Below are positions 27,622-36,450 of a stretch of 64,000 nucleotides of DNA, piece after piece. The notes beneath the pieces were generated by a model. It saw only the letters and a program-made list of their open reading frames with translations, had not been told where the DNA came from and did no database searches. The DNA is taken from assembly GCA_963811635.1 (NCBI GenBank), contig CAWESB010000021.1:1-64000 (forward strand). Reading direction: 5' to 3'. Positions within the stretch are counted from its first letter, which is position 1; every line of letters starts with the position of its first letter. The translations under genes were made by a program, and so were the position numbers. Origin of the DNA: JAIBJN01 sp963811635 (GTDB taxonomy: Bacteria > Actinomycetota > Thermoleophilia > Gaiellales > Gaiellaceae).

Positions 27622-27643
27622 GAAGGCGGCCTAGGCCGCCTTC
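27622..27643. terminator. Bidirectional palindromic terminator
   Basis: Perfect 22-nt palindrome (GAAGGCGGCC-TA-GGCCGCCTTC) between convergent genes, overlapping the stop codon of the minus-strand zinc ribbon gene and followed by TCTT on the plus strand. Confidence 0.6.
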
Positions 27644-27879
27644 TCTTCGCTGGCGGCGACCTTGTCGGCTGCGAGCGGCATCAAGTAGCCGCAGCGGGTG
27701 CAGACGACAACGATCACGGAGATGGAGTCGCGTGTGCCGTTCGCCGACGCGATCTCGCACGGCTGCTGGCCGACGCCCAGCCGGTCGACCGCCTTGCAGA
27801 GCGGGCAGGAGACCGCATAGCGAGCCAGGTGTTCTTCGACGACGGCGACGTCGACGCCGGCGGCCGCAGATTTCGCCAT
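27631..27879 (-). CDS. Small zinc-ribbon protein
   Basis: 82 residues from the ATG at 27879. Two cysteine pairs, CPLC near residue 26 and CTRC near residue 62, make a zinc-ribbon-like site; the intervening segment is beta-rich (DSISVIVVVCTRCGYLMPL). Unknown function; possible role in transcription or as a metal-binding accessory protein. Confidence 0.55.
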   Translation of the reverse strand: MAKSAAAGVDVAVVEEHLARYAVSCPLCKAVDRLGVGQQPCEIASANGTRDSISVIVVVCTRCGYLMPLAADKVAASEEKAA

Positions 27880-27948
27880 GCTTCGACCGTAGCGGCGCCC
27901 GGGCACCCGGTCACCCCCCGTTCGGGGAATCAAGACAAAAGTCAACAC

Positions 27949-28968
27949 GTGCGCATCCTCGTCGTCTCACAGATGTTCCCGAGCCCCGCGGCTCCCGACT
28001 TCGGCGTCTTCGTCGCCGACCTCTCACGCGAGCTCGAGCGCCGCGGGAACGAGCTCGCCTACGTCGTCCCGGCCGGTGACGGGCACTCGAGGACGAAGCA
28101 TCTCCGGCTTGCTGCCGCGGCGGTGCGCGAAGCGCGCCGGTTCCGGCCTGACGTCGTCCACGCGCATTTCCTCTTCCCGGCCGGAGGCGCGGCTGCAGCG
28201 GCGGCGCGGGTCTCGGGCGCCGGCCTCGTCGTCACCGCCCACGGTCGCGACGTGCGCAACATCGGCTCGATCCCGGGCGTCGGCAGCGCGACCAGGCTCG
28301 CGCTGCGCCGGGCGCAGGTCGTGGCCGTCTCCGACTACCTTCGGCGGGAGCTCGTGGCGCGCCTTCCCGGCCTCGAGGGCCGGGTCGAGGTCATCGACTG
28401 CGGCGTCGACCTCGAACGCTTTCGCGGACGCGACGCCGCCGAGTTGCGGGCCCGGCTGGGCTGGCAAGGGGAGCCGCCGTTCTACCTCCTCGTCGGGACA
28501 CTGGACGAGCGCAAGAACCCGGTTCGGCTCGCCGAGGCGTTCGCCGAGCTGCCGGCAGGAAGCCTCGCCGTCGTCGGTGACGGGCCGCTGCGCCCGGCAC
28601 TCGAAGGGCGTGAGCGCGTCCGTCTCGTCGGACGCGTCGCGCACGACGACGTTGCCGACTGGATCGGGGCGGCCGACGTCGTCTGCCAGCCCAGCCTCTT
28701 CGAGCCGTTCGGGCAGGCCCTCCTCGAAGGGCTCGCGTCCGAGCGATCCGTCCTCGCCACGCGCGTGGGCGGGCCGCCCGAGTTCGTGCCGTCCGAGGCC
28801 GGGGTCCTGGTCGATCCGATGAGCGTCGAGGCGATCGCCGAGGGCCTGGCGGCGGCGGCCGCGCTCCCCAGCCCGAATGCGGCCGCACGTGAGGCCGCCG
28901 CGGCCCACGATGTGCGCGTCCAGGCCGAGAAGGTGGAGCGGCTGCTTCAGAAGGCCGCGGCACAATGA
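27949..28968 (+). CDS. Glycosyltransferase family 4 protein
   Basis: 339 residues from GTG. GT-B fold: N-terminal domain with VVSQMFPSPAAPDFGVFVADL, then VVTAHGRDVRN; C-terminal nucleotide-sugar domain with YLLVGTLDERKNP and the EX7E-type motif PSLFEPFGQALLEGLA. It transfers a sugar from an NDP-sugar, probably in glycolipid or polysaccharide synthesis. It overlaps the CDF gene by 4 nt. Confidence 0.88.
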   Translation: MRILVVSQMFPSPAAPDFGVFVADLSRELERRGNELAYVVPAGDGHSRTKHLRLAAAAVREARRFRPDVVHAHFLFPAGGAAAAAARVSGAGLVVTAHGRDVRNIGSIPGVGSATRLALRRAQVVAVSDYLRRELVARLPGLEGRVEVIDCGVDLERFRGRDAAELRARLGWQGEPPFYLLVGTLDERKNPVRLAEAFAELPAGSLAVVGDGPLRPALEGRERVRLVGRVAHDDVADWIGAADVVCQPSLFEPFGQALLEGLASERSVLATRVGGPPEFVPSEAGVLVDPMSVEAIAEGLAAAAALPSPNAAAREAAAAHDVRVQAEKVERLLQKAAAQ

Positions 28969-29902
28969 CCGGGATGCACGACCACCGTCACCACGAGGGG
29001 CGCGTGACCGGCGCGGCCGACAGGAGACTGCTCGGGCTCTCGCTCGCGCTGCTCCTCGCCTTCATGGTCGCGGAGGTGGTCTTCGGCATCGTCGCCGAGT
29101 CGCTCGCCCTCCTCGCCGACGCCGGGCACATGCTCACCGATGCCGCGGCGCTCGGCCTGGCCCTCCTCGCCGCCTCGCTCGCAACTCGTCCTCCGGGCGG
29201 AAGGTGGACGTTCGGCTTCGGACGCGTCGAGATCCTGGCCGCGCAGGCCAACGGCATCACGCTGCTGCTCTTCGGCGCCTGGATCGTGTACGAGGCGATC
29301 CGGCGCCTGATCGACCCGCTCGAGGTCGACGCGGGCATCGTCGGAATCGTCGCCCTCGTCGGGATTCTCGTGAACCTGGCCGTGGTCGCCCTCCTCTCGC
29401 GGGCCCAGAGGCAGAGCCTGAACGTGCGCGGCGCGTACCTGCACATCGTCACGGACCTCGCAGCGTTCGTCGGCACGGGGCTGGCCGCGGCCGTGATCCT
29501 CCTCACTGGCTGGAACCGGGTCGATCCGGTCGCTTCGCTCTTCGTTGCCGCGCTGATGTTCGCCGCCGCCTGGTCGCTCCTGCGTGAGTCGGGCCGCATC
29601 TTCCTCGAGGGCGCCCCCGAGTCGGCGCCGCCGGCGGACGTCGGCCCCGCGATCGCCGCCCACTCCGGGGTCGTCGAGACCCACGACCTCCACGTCTGGA
29701 CCGTCACCGACGGTTTCCCGCCCTCTCCGCCCACGTGCTCGTGCAACCCGGCGCGGACTGCCATCGCATTCGTCTCGAGCTCGAGACGATGCTGCACGAC
29801 CGCTTCGGAATCGACCACACGACGCTCCAGGTCGAGCATGTCGGGTCGGCGCGGGGCCTGGAGATCAGCCGGTCGGGGCCGCGAGGCGACCTGCTAGCCT
29901 GA
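28965..29902 (+). CDS. Cation diffusion facilitator transporter, frameshifted near its end
   Basis: The first about 250 residues are a normal CDF protein: His-rich N-terminus, six membrane segments, the metal-site pairs ADAGHMLTDA and HIVTDLAAF, and the cytoplasmic domain up to HDLHVWTVTDGFP. After base about 29712 the frame is wrong; the expected tail (LSAHVLVQPGADCHRIRLEL and on to a TGA at 29900-29902) is in the next frame. One base is missing around CCCGCCCTC. As read, the protein ends at 29897 with a nonsense tail. CDF proteins export Zn2+, Co2+ or Cd2+ in exchange for protons. Confidence 0.75.
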
Positions 29903-29907
29903 CTGCC

Positions 29908-30129
29908 GTGACCGGGCTCTTCGCAGTCATCCAGGTTCTGCTCTCCGCCGCGCTCATCGGCCTCGTGCTCATGCACTCGGGCCGCGACACGGGCTTCGGC
30001 GGGATGGGCTTCACGCCGGCCTCTCAGGGCGGGCAGCACATCGTCGAGCGGAACTTGACGCGCTTGACCGTGTTCGTGGCGCTCCTCTTCGCCATCAACA
30101 CGATCGTGCTCTTCTACCAGTTCGACTAG
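29908..30129 (+). CDS. secG: Preprotein translocase subunit SecG
   Basis: 73 residues from GTG. Two membrane segments (AVIQVLLSAALIGLVLMHSG and LTVFVALLFAINTIVLFYQF) around the conserved cytoplasmic loop DTGFGGMGFTPASQGG. SecG joins SecYE to aid protein export. TAGCCT (29895-29900) ends 7 nt before the GTG, so a leaderless transcript is likely. Its usual glycolytic neighbours are absent here. The 3' end overlaps the ThiS-like gene by 4 nt. Confidence 0.9.
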   Translation: MTGLFAVIQVLLSAALIGLVLMHSGRDTGFGGMGFTPASQGGQHIVERNLTRLTVFVALLFAINTIVLFYQFD

Positions 30130-30389
30130 CGGGCGCCGCCGGCGATCGCGGCGACGAGCCTGATCTCCTCGCTGCCGTCGAGCCTCGTTGCCACGCCCTC
30201 ACGCTCGCGCGCGTCGATCCCGTCGACGTAGACGTTGACCAGCGGCCGGAGCTCGCCGCGCTCGTCGAAGACGAGGTCCGAGACGGGCAGTGCCCGCAGG
30301 GCGTCCTCCACGGTCTCCGCCTCGAGCTCGAAGCGGTTGCGCCCGCCGGCCTCGGCGGCGAGCATCGAGGGGAGGAGGACTACCGCCAC
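30126..30389 (-). CDS. ThiS/MoaD-like ubiquitin-fold small protein
   Basis: 87 residues from GTG. Beta-grasp pattern: FELEAETVEDALRALP, then LRPLVNVYVDG and a final IRLVAAIAGGAR. The conserved C-terminal diglycine is followed by Ala-Arg rather than being terminal, so it would need trimming before activation by an E1-like enzyme. Relatives are SAMP-like modifiers or sulfur carriers often paired with BNR-propeller proteins. It overlaps the propeller gene by 10 nt at the end of the tldD-tldE operon. Confidence 0.75.
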   Translation of the reverse strand: MAVVLLPSMLAAEAGGRNRFELEAETVEDALRALPVSDLVFDERGELRPLVNVYVDGIDAREREGVATRLDGSEEIRLVAAIAGGAR

Positions 30390-31453
30390 TCGCCGGCTTC
30401 CACCGAGAGGATCGGTGGAAGCTGGTCGACTACCTCGAGCCAGGTCTCGCCTGCATCCGGGGAGACAAAGACCGAGCCGCTCTGCGTTCCGAGGTAGATG
30501 CCGGGCGGGTCGAGGCGGTCGGACGAGAACCCTTCGCGCAGCACCACGCTCCATGCCCGTTGCGGGAGCCCCTCGGTGAGCAGCTGCCACGAAGAGCCGC
30601 CGTCGTGCGTCCGGTAGACCCCCAGGCGTCCGTTGCACGTCACCCGGTCGTCCCCGCCGCCCTCGGGCACGACGAAGGCAGTGTCGGGATCGCGGTGGTC
30701 CAGCGCGAGCGGGAAGCCGAAGCCGCTCGGGAGGCCGTTGCCCTCGAGCCGCTCCCAGCTCTCGCCGCGGTCGTCCGAGCGGTACACGCCGCAGTGGTTC
30801 TGCTGCCAGAGCCGTTCGGGCCGGCCCGGGTGGAGCAGCAGCTTGTGGACGCACTGGCCCAGGTCGGGGAACGGATCCGGGAGGAAGTCGGCGGCCGTAC
30901 CTTGGTTTGCCGGCGTCCAGCTCTCGCCGCCGTCTTCGCTGCGGAAGACGCCGGCCGCCGAGATGCCGATGTACATGCGCTCCGGCTCGTCCGGGTCGAG
31001 TGCGATCGAATGGCAGCACATGCCCCCGGCACCGGGGTTCCAGCGGTCGCGGGTCTCGTGCCCCAGGACCCCCTCGACGGCGTCCCAGGTCTCGCCGCCG
31101 TCGTCCGTCCGGAAGAGCACGCCCGGCGCGGCGCCGAGCCAGAGCCGGCCGTCCTCGCCGTCACGGCCGGGCTCGACGTGCCACGTCTTCTCCAGCTTCA
31201 GGCCGCTCTCCTCCGGCAGCCCGAGCTGCTCGGTGCGCGCCCAGCTCTTCCCGCGGTCATGCGAGCGGTGGACTGTCGCTCCGAGCACCTCGTTGTTGGA
31301 CGCCGCGTAGATCGTGTCGTCACGCGGGTCGACCACGGCGTGGAAGATCGACCAGCCGGGTAGCTGCGGGCCTTCGAGCCGCCACTCGCGTCGCTCTTCG
31401 TCGCTCTCCAGGACGAAGAGCCCCTTGCGCGTCCCGACGAGGACGACCGGCAT
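30380..31453 (-). CDS. BNR/WD40-type beta-propeller protein (sialidase-like fold)
   Basis: 357 residues. Repeated Asp-box-like motifs show the propeller: SHDRGKSW, TDDGGETW, SEDGGESW, SDDRGESW, THDGGSSW, SPDAGETW, about six blades. MYIGISAAGVFRS and GMCCHSIALDP lie between. No signal peptide, so cytoplasmic; no glycosidase catalytic set is evident. It starts within the tldE stop (TGATG) and overlaps the ThiS-like gene, a known pairing. Probably a binding or scaffold protein; function unknown. Confidence 0.8.
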   Translation of the reverse strand: MPVVLVGTRKGLFVLESDEERREWRLEGPQLPGWSIFHAVVDPRDDTIYAASNNEVLGATVHRSHDRGKSWARTEQLGLPEESGLKLEKTWHVEPGRDGEDGRLWLGAAPGVLFRTDDGGETWDAVEGVLGHETRDRWNPGAGGMCCHSIALDPDEPERMYIGISAAGVFRSEDGGESWTPANQGTAADFLPDPFPDLGQCVHKLLLHPGRPERLWQQNHCGVYRSDDRGESWERLEGNGLPSGFGFPLALDHRDPDTAFVVPEGGGDDRVTCNGRLGVYRTHDGGSSWQLLTEGLPQRAWSVVLREGFSSDRLDPPGIYLGTQSGSVFVSPDAGETWLEVVDQLPPILSVEAGEWR

Positions 31454-32818
31454 CAGAGGCCGGGCCCCGACCCCGTCCCGACGACTGTGAACGAATCCGT
31501 CGCCACGGCAGGGACGAGCGTGCCGAATGGGTAGCGCTCGTCGTAGAAGTCGCTCCGGTTCACGAGCGTGACCTGCTCGGAGAGGCCGAGCAGCCCGGCC
31601 GCCAGCGCCGGGAACGACGTCGTGAAGCGGAGGTTGACGACCGGGGTTGTCACCTTGCCGCCTTCGATGCGGAAGGTGCCGTCCCGCGTCATGCCGGTGA
31701 TGATCCCCTCGCGCGGGTCGACGATGCCAAGGTAGTGCAGGCGCGTCACGTAGATGCCCTCGCCGACGGCCTCGGCGAGCTCGTCCACCGATCCGGCGCT
31801 CCCGCCGCCCATGGCCAGGTTGAAGGGGATCGGGCCGAAGGCTTGCGCCGGAGGCGCGAGCGCGTGGCCGGTCGAGACGTGGCCGTCGCCCGCGTGCTTG
31901 GCGGTGCGGCGGTCCCAGACGACGTCCCGGGCGATCCCGTCCTCCACGATCGTGACCGGCTGCTTGGGGACGCCTTCCATGTCGAACGCCTTCGGATAGC
32001 CGCGCGCGTCGAGCCCGTCGTCGCGCACGCTGAAGCTCTCGTGGAAGAGCTTCTCGCCGAGGCGTCCGGAGAGATAGCTGCGGCCCTCGAGCAGGGCGAG
32101 CGCGTTCAGCGAGGTGAAGGCGAAGTAGAAAAGGAGCTCTGAGATCGCGTAGGGCTCGAGCACCGCCCGGAATGTCTGCGGCTCGATCGTCCCGGCGCCA
32201 CGGGTGCGCGCCGCCTTCTCGGCAGCCTCCCGCGCCACCGCCGCCGGGTCCAGGTCGGATGCGCGCCACGAGGTCGCCTCCGCGTAGCCGGAGGAGTCGT
32301 CCGACGAGGCGAGGGTGAGCACGCTCACGTCGGTCATGCGCTGCGAGACGGCGTGGCCGGTGGTCGAGGCGACGGCGACCTCGGTGACCCCGCTCGTGTA
32401 ATAGCCGTAGAGGCCGAGATCGGGCGCCGCCGCGATCGCGGCTGCCGCCGCTTCCGCCTGGTCTTCCGGCGTCAGGGCGGCGGTCGGCTCGTCGTAGCCC
32501 TTGGCGTCCGGGACGGGTGCGGGCTCCTGCAGGCCGGCGAACGAGGGATCGACGGGAGAGCTGTCGGCGGCCTCGGCGGCGTGGCGTGCCGCCTCGGCCA
32601 GTCCGTCGTCGTCGGTGCGGTTCGTGGTCGCGCAACCGACGCGCCCGTCGCGCACGACGCGCAGCGTCACGGTCTCGTCGCGGATCAGAGGTCGGCTGGT
32701 GGACGGCCGAGGCAGCGAAGCGCGCGAAGCCGGAGCTCTCGACGTGGACCGAGACGTCGGCCTCGTCACCCTGCGCGGCCTTGACCGCGCGCTCGGCGAG
32801 GTCGAGCCCCCGGCTCAC
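31453..32818 (-). CDS. tldE: TldE/PmbA family protein, frameshifted near the N-terminus
   Basis: From GTG at 32818 (overlapping the tldD stop) the first about 42 residues are a normal TldE start (DLAERAVKAAQGDEADVSVH ... FARFAASAVHQP). Near base 32689 an extra base shifts the frame; the remaining about 410 residues (LIRDETVTLRVVRDGRVGCATTNRTDDDGL onward to TGA at 31453) are in the next frame and intact. As read, only an N-terminally wrong 438-residue frame would start at 32769. TldE pairs with TldD to form a metalloprotease that degrades unfolded peptides and matures some RiPPs. Either a recent mutation or an assembly indel. Confidence 0.8.
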
Positions 32819-34257
32819 TTGCGGACGCCCACCTGGACGTCGCGGAAGCGCGCGGGCGAGGTGCCGTGGGAGACGTGCGCGTGCTGGCCGGGCTGGCCCT
32901 TGCCGCAGTTCGTGAGGCCGAACATCCGCCACTCCTCTGGCCCGGCGACGCCGTCGAGGCGTCCCCAGAACTCGGGCGTGACGCCCATGTAGGTCGGGTC
33001 ACGCAGCATCTTGCCGAGCTTGCCCTTCTTGATCTCCCAGGCGACCTGTGTGCCGAACTGGAAGTTGAGGCGCTTGTCGTCGATCGACCAGCTCTTGTTC
33101 GTGGAGAGGTAGAGACCGTCGTCGACGTCCGCGAGCAAGTCCTCGAGCGAGCCGCTGCCGGGCTCGAGATGGAGGTTGGTCATGCGGACGAGGGGCATGC
33201 GGCTCCAGTTGTCGGCGCGCATCGAGCCGCCGAAGTCGCGTCCGATCAGCGCCGAGGTCTCGCGCGAGGCGAGGTAGCCGGCGAGCACGCCCCGTTCGAC
33301 GACCGGCTGCCTCCGCGCCGGCGACCCTTCGTCGTCCCAGCCGAACGTTCCGAGGCCGCGCGAGGTGGTCGGGTCGGCGGTGATGTTCATGTGCTCCGAG
33401 CCGTAGCGCAGGCTCCCGAGATCGCCCGGCTTGAGGAAGCTGGTCCCCGCGTAGGCGGCCTCCGTGCCATAGACGCGGTCGAGCTCCGTCGGGTGACCGA
33501 CGGACTCGTGCACCTGGAGCACCATCTGCTCGGCGTCGACCACGATCGTCGTCACCCCGGACGGGCAGGCATCGGCCGTCAGCAGCGCCGCGGCCTCCTC
33601 GCCGACGCGGGGCGCCTCTCGGTCGAGCCCGAGGGCTTCGACGAACTCCCAGCCGGTCTGACCGCTCGAGCCTCCGTGGGCGCTCGGGTAGCTCCGGTTC
33701 TGGACGCGTCCGTCAGCGGATACGGCCAGGGCGTCGATGCCGCCGCCGCACTCGACGAACCGCTGCGTGACGCGCGCGCCCTCCGACGAGCGGAAGACGC
33801 GCTGTTCGCGCATCGCCCGGACGGTGGCCTCCGTGATCTTCACCTCGGGCCGGCGCATGCCCTCCTCGGCGCGCAGGCAGAGGGAGATCTTCTCCTCCAG
33901 GGGCACGTCGACCGGGTCGCGCTCCATCGGCGCCGAGTACTCGCCGCTCGCGGGCGGGATCGGTGCAAGATCCACCCGCGTGCGCGCGCGAGAGGCGCTG
34001 GCGCGGGCGAACGCGACAGCGCGCAGCGCTGCATCGCGGGCGCCCTCCTCCGACAGGCGGGGGTCGCCGGCGAAGCCCCAGGCGCCGTCGACGAGGACAC
34101 GAACGCCGACCCCCTCCGTCTCGGAGTCGGAGACGGAGTCGACCTCACCGTTCTTCGTCGCCACCAGCTGCGCACGGCGCTGGACGACGCGGGAGTCCGC
34201 GTAGCCGGCGCCGGCGCCGACGGCGGTGTCGATTGCGAGTCCTGCGAGGTCCTGCAC
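32815..34257 (-). CDS. tldD: TldD family metalloprotease
   Basis: 480 residues from GTG. The metal-binding HESVGH (HExxxH) motif lies in the middle, followed by the long conserved C-terminal domain (NITADPTTSRGLGTFGWDDEG, MRADNWSRMPLVRMTN, GLYLSTNKSWSIDDKRLNFQF). It is the catalytic partner of TldE, which overlaps it by 4 nt. TldD/E cleaves peptides in the narrow channel of the heterodimer. Operon membership with a propeller and a ubiquitin-fold protein is notable. Confidence 0.9.
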   Translation of the reverse strand: MQDLAGLAIDTAVGAGAGYADSRVVQRRAQLVATKNGEVDSVSDSETEGVGVRVLVDGAWGFAGDPRLSEEGARDAALRAVAFARASASRARTRVDLAPIPPASGEYSAPMERDPVDVPLEEKISLCLRAEEGMRRPEVKITEATVRAMREQRVFRSSEGARVTQRFVECGGGIDALAVSADGRVQNRSYPSAHGGSSGQTGWEFVEALGLDREAPRVGEEAAALLTADACPSGVTTIVVDAEQMVLQVHESVGHPTELDRVYGTEAAYAGTSFLKPGDLGSLRYGSEHMNITADPTTSRGLGTFGWDDEGSPARRQPVVERGVLAGYLASRETSALIGRDFGGSMRADNWSRMPLVRMTNLHLEPGSGSLEDLLADVDDGLYLSTNKSWSIDDKRLNFQFGTQVAWEIKKGKLGKMLRDPTYMGVTPEFWGRLDGVAGPEEWRMFGLTNCGKGQPGQHAHVSHGTSPARFRDVQVGVRK

Positions 34258-34302
34258 GGCGGTCGTACATTACTGACGCCGCTGGTGGAGCAGGTGGGCT
34301 CC

Positions 34303-35373
34303 TCAGCGCCAGGCGAGGCCGTGCGTCGAGAAGGGAAGGCTGAACCGCGTCGTCCAGTCGGAGGTGCGGACCAGGAAGACGTTGTCAGCGGCCGCGTAGG
34401 CCAGCCACTCGCCGTCCGGCGACCACTCGAAGGCTTCCGGCTGGATCGAGAGCGCGAGCATCCGGCGTGCGCCGCGGTCGTAGACCTCGAGGTACCCGCC
34501 GGGCGTGAGGGCGACGAAGCGGCCGGTCGGGTCGGCGCGCGGTGCCGTCGTCACGCGTGAGGTCAGGCCGCGCGCGAGGCCGCGCCGGCGGCCGCGTTCG
34601 AAGGGCGCGAGCCACGAGTCCCTGCCGGTCCAGAGGACGGCGAGAGCGCGCTCGTCGTCGGCCCAGACCACGGCGTCGACGGCACGGAGCGCGCCTCCTT
34701 CCGGGAGCGCTCTCGTGAGGTCGCGCCGCGAGATCGCGGTGTGCATGCAGTACGGGCCGAGCTGCTCCGGCCCGAACGCGATCGGTGGGCTCATGGACTC
34801 GCGCGCCCGGCTGCACCGGTTCGTCCAGGCGACGACGGCTCGGTTGCGGACGTACGTGAGGGTCCCGTCCGGCCGGAACGCGGGCCGGCGACCCTCCAGC
34901 GTGAGCTCGCCCGCGTGCACGACGTCGATGACGACGAGCTCGTCCGGGCCGGTCTCCGCGGCGAAGAGCCGAGCTCTCGGGCTCCAGGTTGCCTCCGCGC
35001 CAGACGTGTCGCCGCCGTCGTGCGAGACCGTGAAGGGGCAGCTCCGCGCCCGCGGCCCGGGGGTCAAGGCGAGGTCGGATAGGTCGAGCGCCCGCAGGCG
35101 CCGCTCGCGCCCGTCGAGGCAGCGGTCTGCGCTCAGGAAGAGGGTCCCGTCGACGCCGTTGCGCTCGAGCCGGGCTGCGAGCGCCTCCCGGTCCTCGAGC
35201 AGCGACGGCGCCGGGGCGGTCACGCGCACGTCGAGCGACGACTCGGTGTCGTTGTCCCGCGGAGTCGGCGGGTCCGCCCGGCGCACTTCCTCTCCGCGAA
35301 GCGTGTCGACCGCGGCCGCCGCGACGAGGGCCGTCAGCCCCAGCGCGAGCGCGAGCGTGACGAGGCGGCGCAT
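34303..35373 (-). CDS. Membrane-anchored PD40/WD40-like beta-propeller protein
   Basis: 356 residues. A single N-terminal membrane segment (RRLVTLALALGLTALVAAAAV) acts as signal anchor; the start ATG at 35373 gives the usual RR-rich n-region. The outer part has repeated propeller-like strands (ATWSPRARLFAAETG, PAFRPDGTLTYVRN, AFEWSPDGEWLAYAA) as in TolB-like PD40 repeats. Four Cys may form disulfides. No specific family recognised. It lies 45 nt upstream of tldD and could be the first gene of that operon. Confidence 0.65.
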   Translation of the reverse strand: MRRLVTLALALGLTALVAAAAVDTLRGEEVRRADPPTPRDNDTESSLDVRVTAPAPSLLEDREALAARLERNGVDGTLFLSADRCLDGRERRLRALDLSDLALTPGPRARSCPFTVSHDGGDTSGAEATWSPRARLFAAETGPDELVVIDVVHAGELTLEGRRPAFRPDGTLTYVRNRAVVAWTNRCSRARESMSPPIAFGPEQLGPYCMHTAISRRDLTRALPEGGALRAVDAVVWADDERALAVLWTGRDSWLAPFERGRRRGLARGLTSRVTTAPRADPTGRFVALTPGGYLEVYDRGARRMLALSIQPEAFEWSPDGEWLAYAAADNVFLVRTSDWTTRFSLPFSTHGLAWR

Positions 35374-35399
35374 CGTTCGCACGATACGCCGCTCCCGAC

Positions 35400-35424
35400 G
35401 AGAAAGGGCGCCGCCCGGGCGCCC
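35400..35424 (-). terminator. Intrinsic terminator of tRNA-Leu
   Basis: Minus strand GGGCGCC-CGGGC-GGCGCCC followed by TTTCTC, directly after the 3' end of the tRNA gene. Confidence 0.75.
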
Positions 35425-35429
35425 TCGGA

Positions 35430-35515
<86 letters not shown>

Positions 35516-35527
35516 GTGGACGCGCGC

Positions 35528-35533
35528 ATTGTA
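35528..35533 (-). promoter_or_regulatory. -10 box of tRNA-Leu
   Basis: TACAAT on the minus strand, 12 nt before the mature 5' end. No good -35 at the usual distance. It lies back to back with the lexA promoter. Confidence 0.45.
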
Positions 35534-35548
35534 GCGGCTTCGCGAGCC

Positions 35549-35577
35549 TTGACTCCGTCCGGGCCTCTCGCTACCTT
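35549..35577 (+). promoter_or_regulatory. lexA promoter
   Basis: TTGACT (35549-35554), 17 nt, TACCTT (35572-35577). The SOS box begins 3 nt after the -10 box and covers the start point. Confidence 0.7.
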
Positions 35578-35580
35578 GTA

Positions 35581-35594
35581 CGAACAAACGTTCG
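35581..35594. promoter_or_regulatory. LexA (SOS) box
   Basis: CGAACAAACGTTCG matches the Gram-positive/actinobacterial consensus CGAAC-N4-GTTCG perfectly. Placed over the transcription start of lexA, it implies autorepression. Confidence 0.9.
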
Positions 35595-35611
35595 ACCAGC
35601 GAGGGAGGCAG

Positions 35612-36253
35612 ATGCTCACGCAGCGTCAGCAGGAGGTCTACGACTACGTCGTCAGCTACGTGGACTCGCACGGGTATCCGCCGACCGTGCGCGAGATCGG
35701 AGAGGCGGTGGGGCTCGCCTCGCCGTCGACGGTTCATGCCCACCTGGCCAACCTCGAGCGCGCCGGGTACCTGCGACGCGACCCGACGAAGCCGCGGGCG
35801 CTCGAGCTCACGAAGCGCGAGCGGACGGCCGGGGCGTCCGTGTCCGTCGCGGACGTCGGCGAGGTGCGCGTGCTCCCGCTCGTCGGCGAGATCGCGGCCG
35901 GCGGCCCGCTCCTCGCGGAGCAGAACGTCGAGGACCACTTGGCGGTGCCGGACACGCTCTCGCGCGGAGGCGAGGAGTTCCTCCTGCGCGTCAAGGGCGA
36001 CAGCATGGTCGAAGCGGGGATCCTCGAGGGCGACTACGTCGTGGTGCAGCGGCAGCAGACCGCGAAGGACGGGGACATCGTCGTCGCACTGGCCGGCCAG
36101 GACGAGGCCGCCGACGAGGCGACGGTGAAGACGTTCTACCGGGAGCAGGGACGCGTGCGCCTCCAGCCCGAGAACTCGAGCATGGCGCCGCTCTACCCCG
36201 AGCACGTCAGCATCCTCGGCAAGGTCGTCGGCGTCTTCCGGAGGGTCGGATAG
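35612..36253 (+). CDS. lexA: SOS response repressor LexA
   Basis: 213 residues; GAGGGAGG upstream of ATG. N-terminal winged helix (LTQRQQEVYDYVVSYVDSHGYPPTVREIGEAVGLAS), self-cleavage Ala-Gly in GEIAAGGPL near residue 95, catalytic Ser in KGDSMVEAGI near 130 and Lys in EATVKTFYRE near 172. On DNA damage RecA stimulates autocleavage and releases SOS genes. Promoter and perfect SOS box lie upstream. Confidence 0.97.
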   Translation: MLTQRQQEVYDYVVSYVDSHGYPPTVREIGEAVGLASPSTVHAHLANLERAGYLRRDPTKPRALELTKRERTAGASVSVADVGEVRVLPLVGEIAAGGPLLAEQNVEDHLAVPDTLSRGGEEFLLRVKGDSMVEAGILEGDYVVVQRQQTAKDGDIVVALAGQDEAADEATVKTFYREQGRVRLQPENSSMAPLYPEHVSILGKVVGVFRRVG

Positions 36254-36258
36254 CTCCC

Positions 36259-36450
36259 GTGGGGGTCGTCACGCTCAACCGCACCCTCGATCAGGAGCTC
36301 CTCGCGCTCATGCGCGGCGTGAGCCTCGAGTGCCCGGCGTGCGGGGAGTTCGTGCTGCACCGGGACGGCGTTGTCGAGTGCCCGGAATGCGGCTCGGGGA
36401 TGAGGAAGCCGGCCGGGGCGACGCTACACTTGGACGTGCAGGCCGGGTGA
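36259..36450 (+). CDS. Small zinc-ribbon protein overlapping the RNase P RNA gene
   Basis: 63 residues from GTG. Four cysteines in CPACGEFVLHRDGVVECPECG form a rubredoxin-like zinc ribbon. It lies 5 nt after lexA and its last 13 nt overlap the predicted RNase P RNA 5' end. The motif and position suggest a real gene. Unknown function. Confidence 0.6.
   Translation: MGVVTLNRTLDQELLALMRGVSLECPACGEFVLHRDGVVECPECGSGMRKPAGATLHLDVQAG
36425..36430 (+). promoter_or_regulatory. -10 box of the RNase P RNA gene
   Basis: TACACT inside the zinc ribbon gene, ending 7 nt before the predicted RNA 5' end at 36438. No good -35 box. Confidence 0.4.

Noticed and set aside
28965..29902. Programmed frameshift in the CDF gene
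   Set aside because: No slippery heptamer, stimulatory structure or ribosome-site-like element is seen at the shift near 29712; a simple missing base explains it better.
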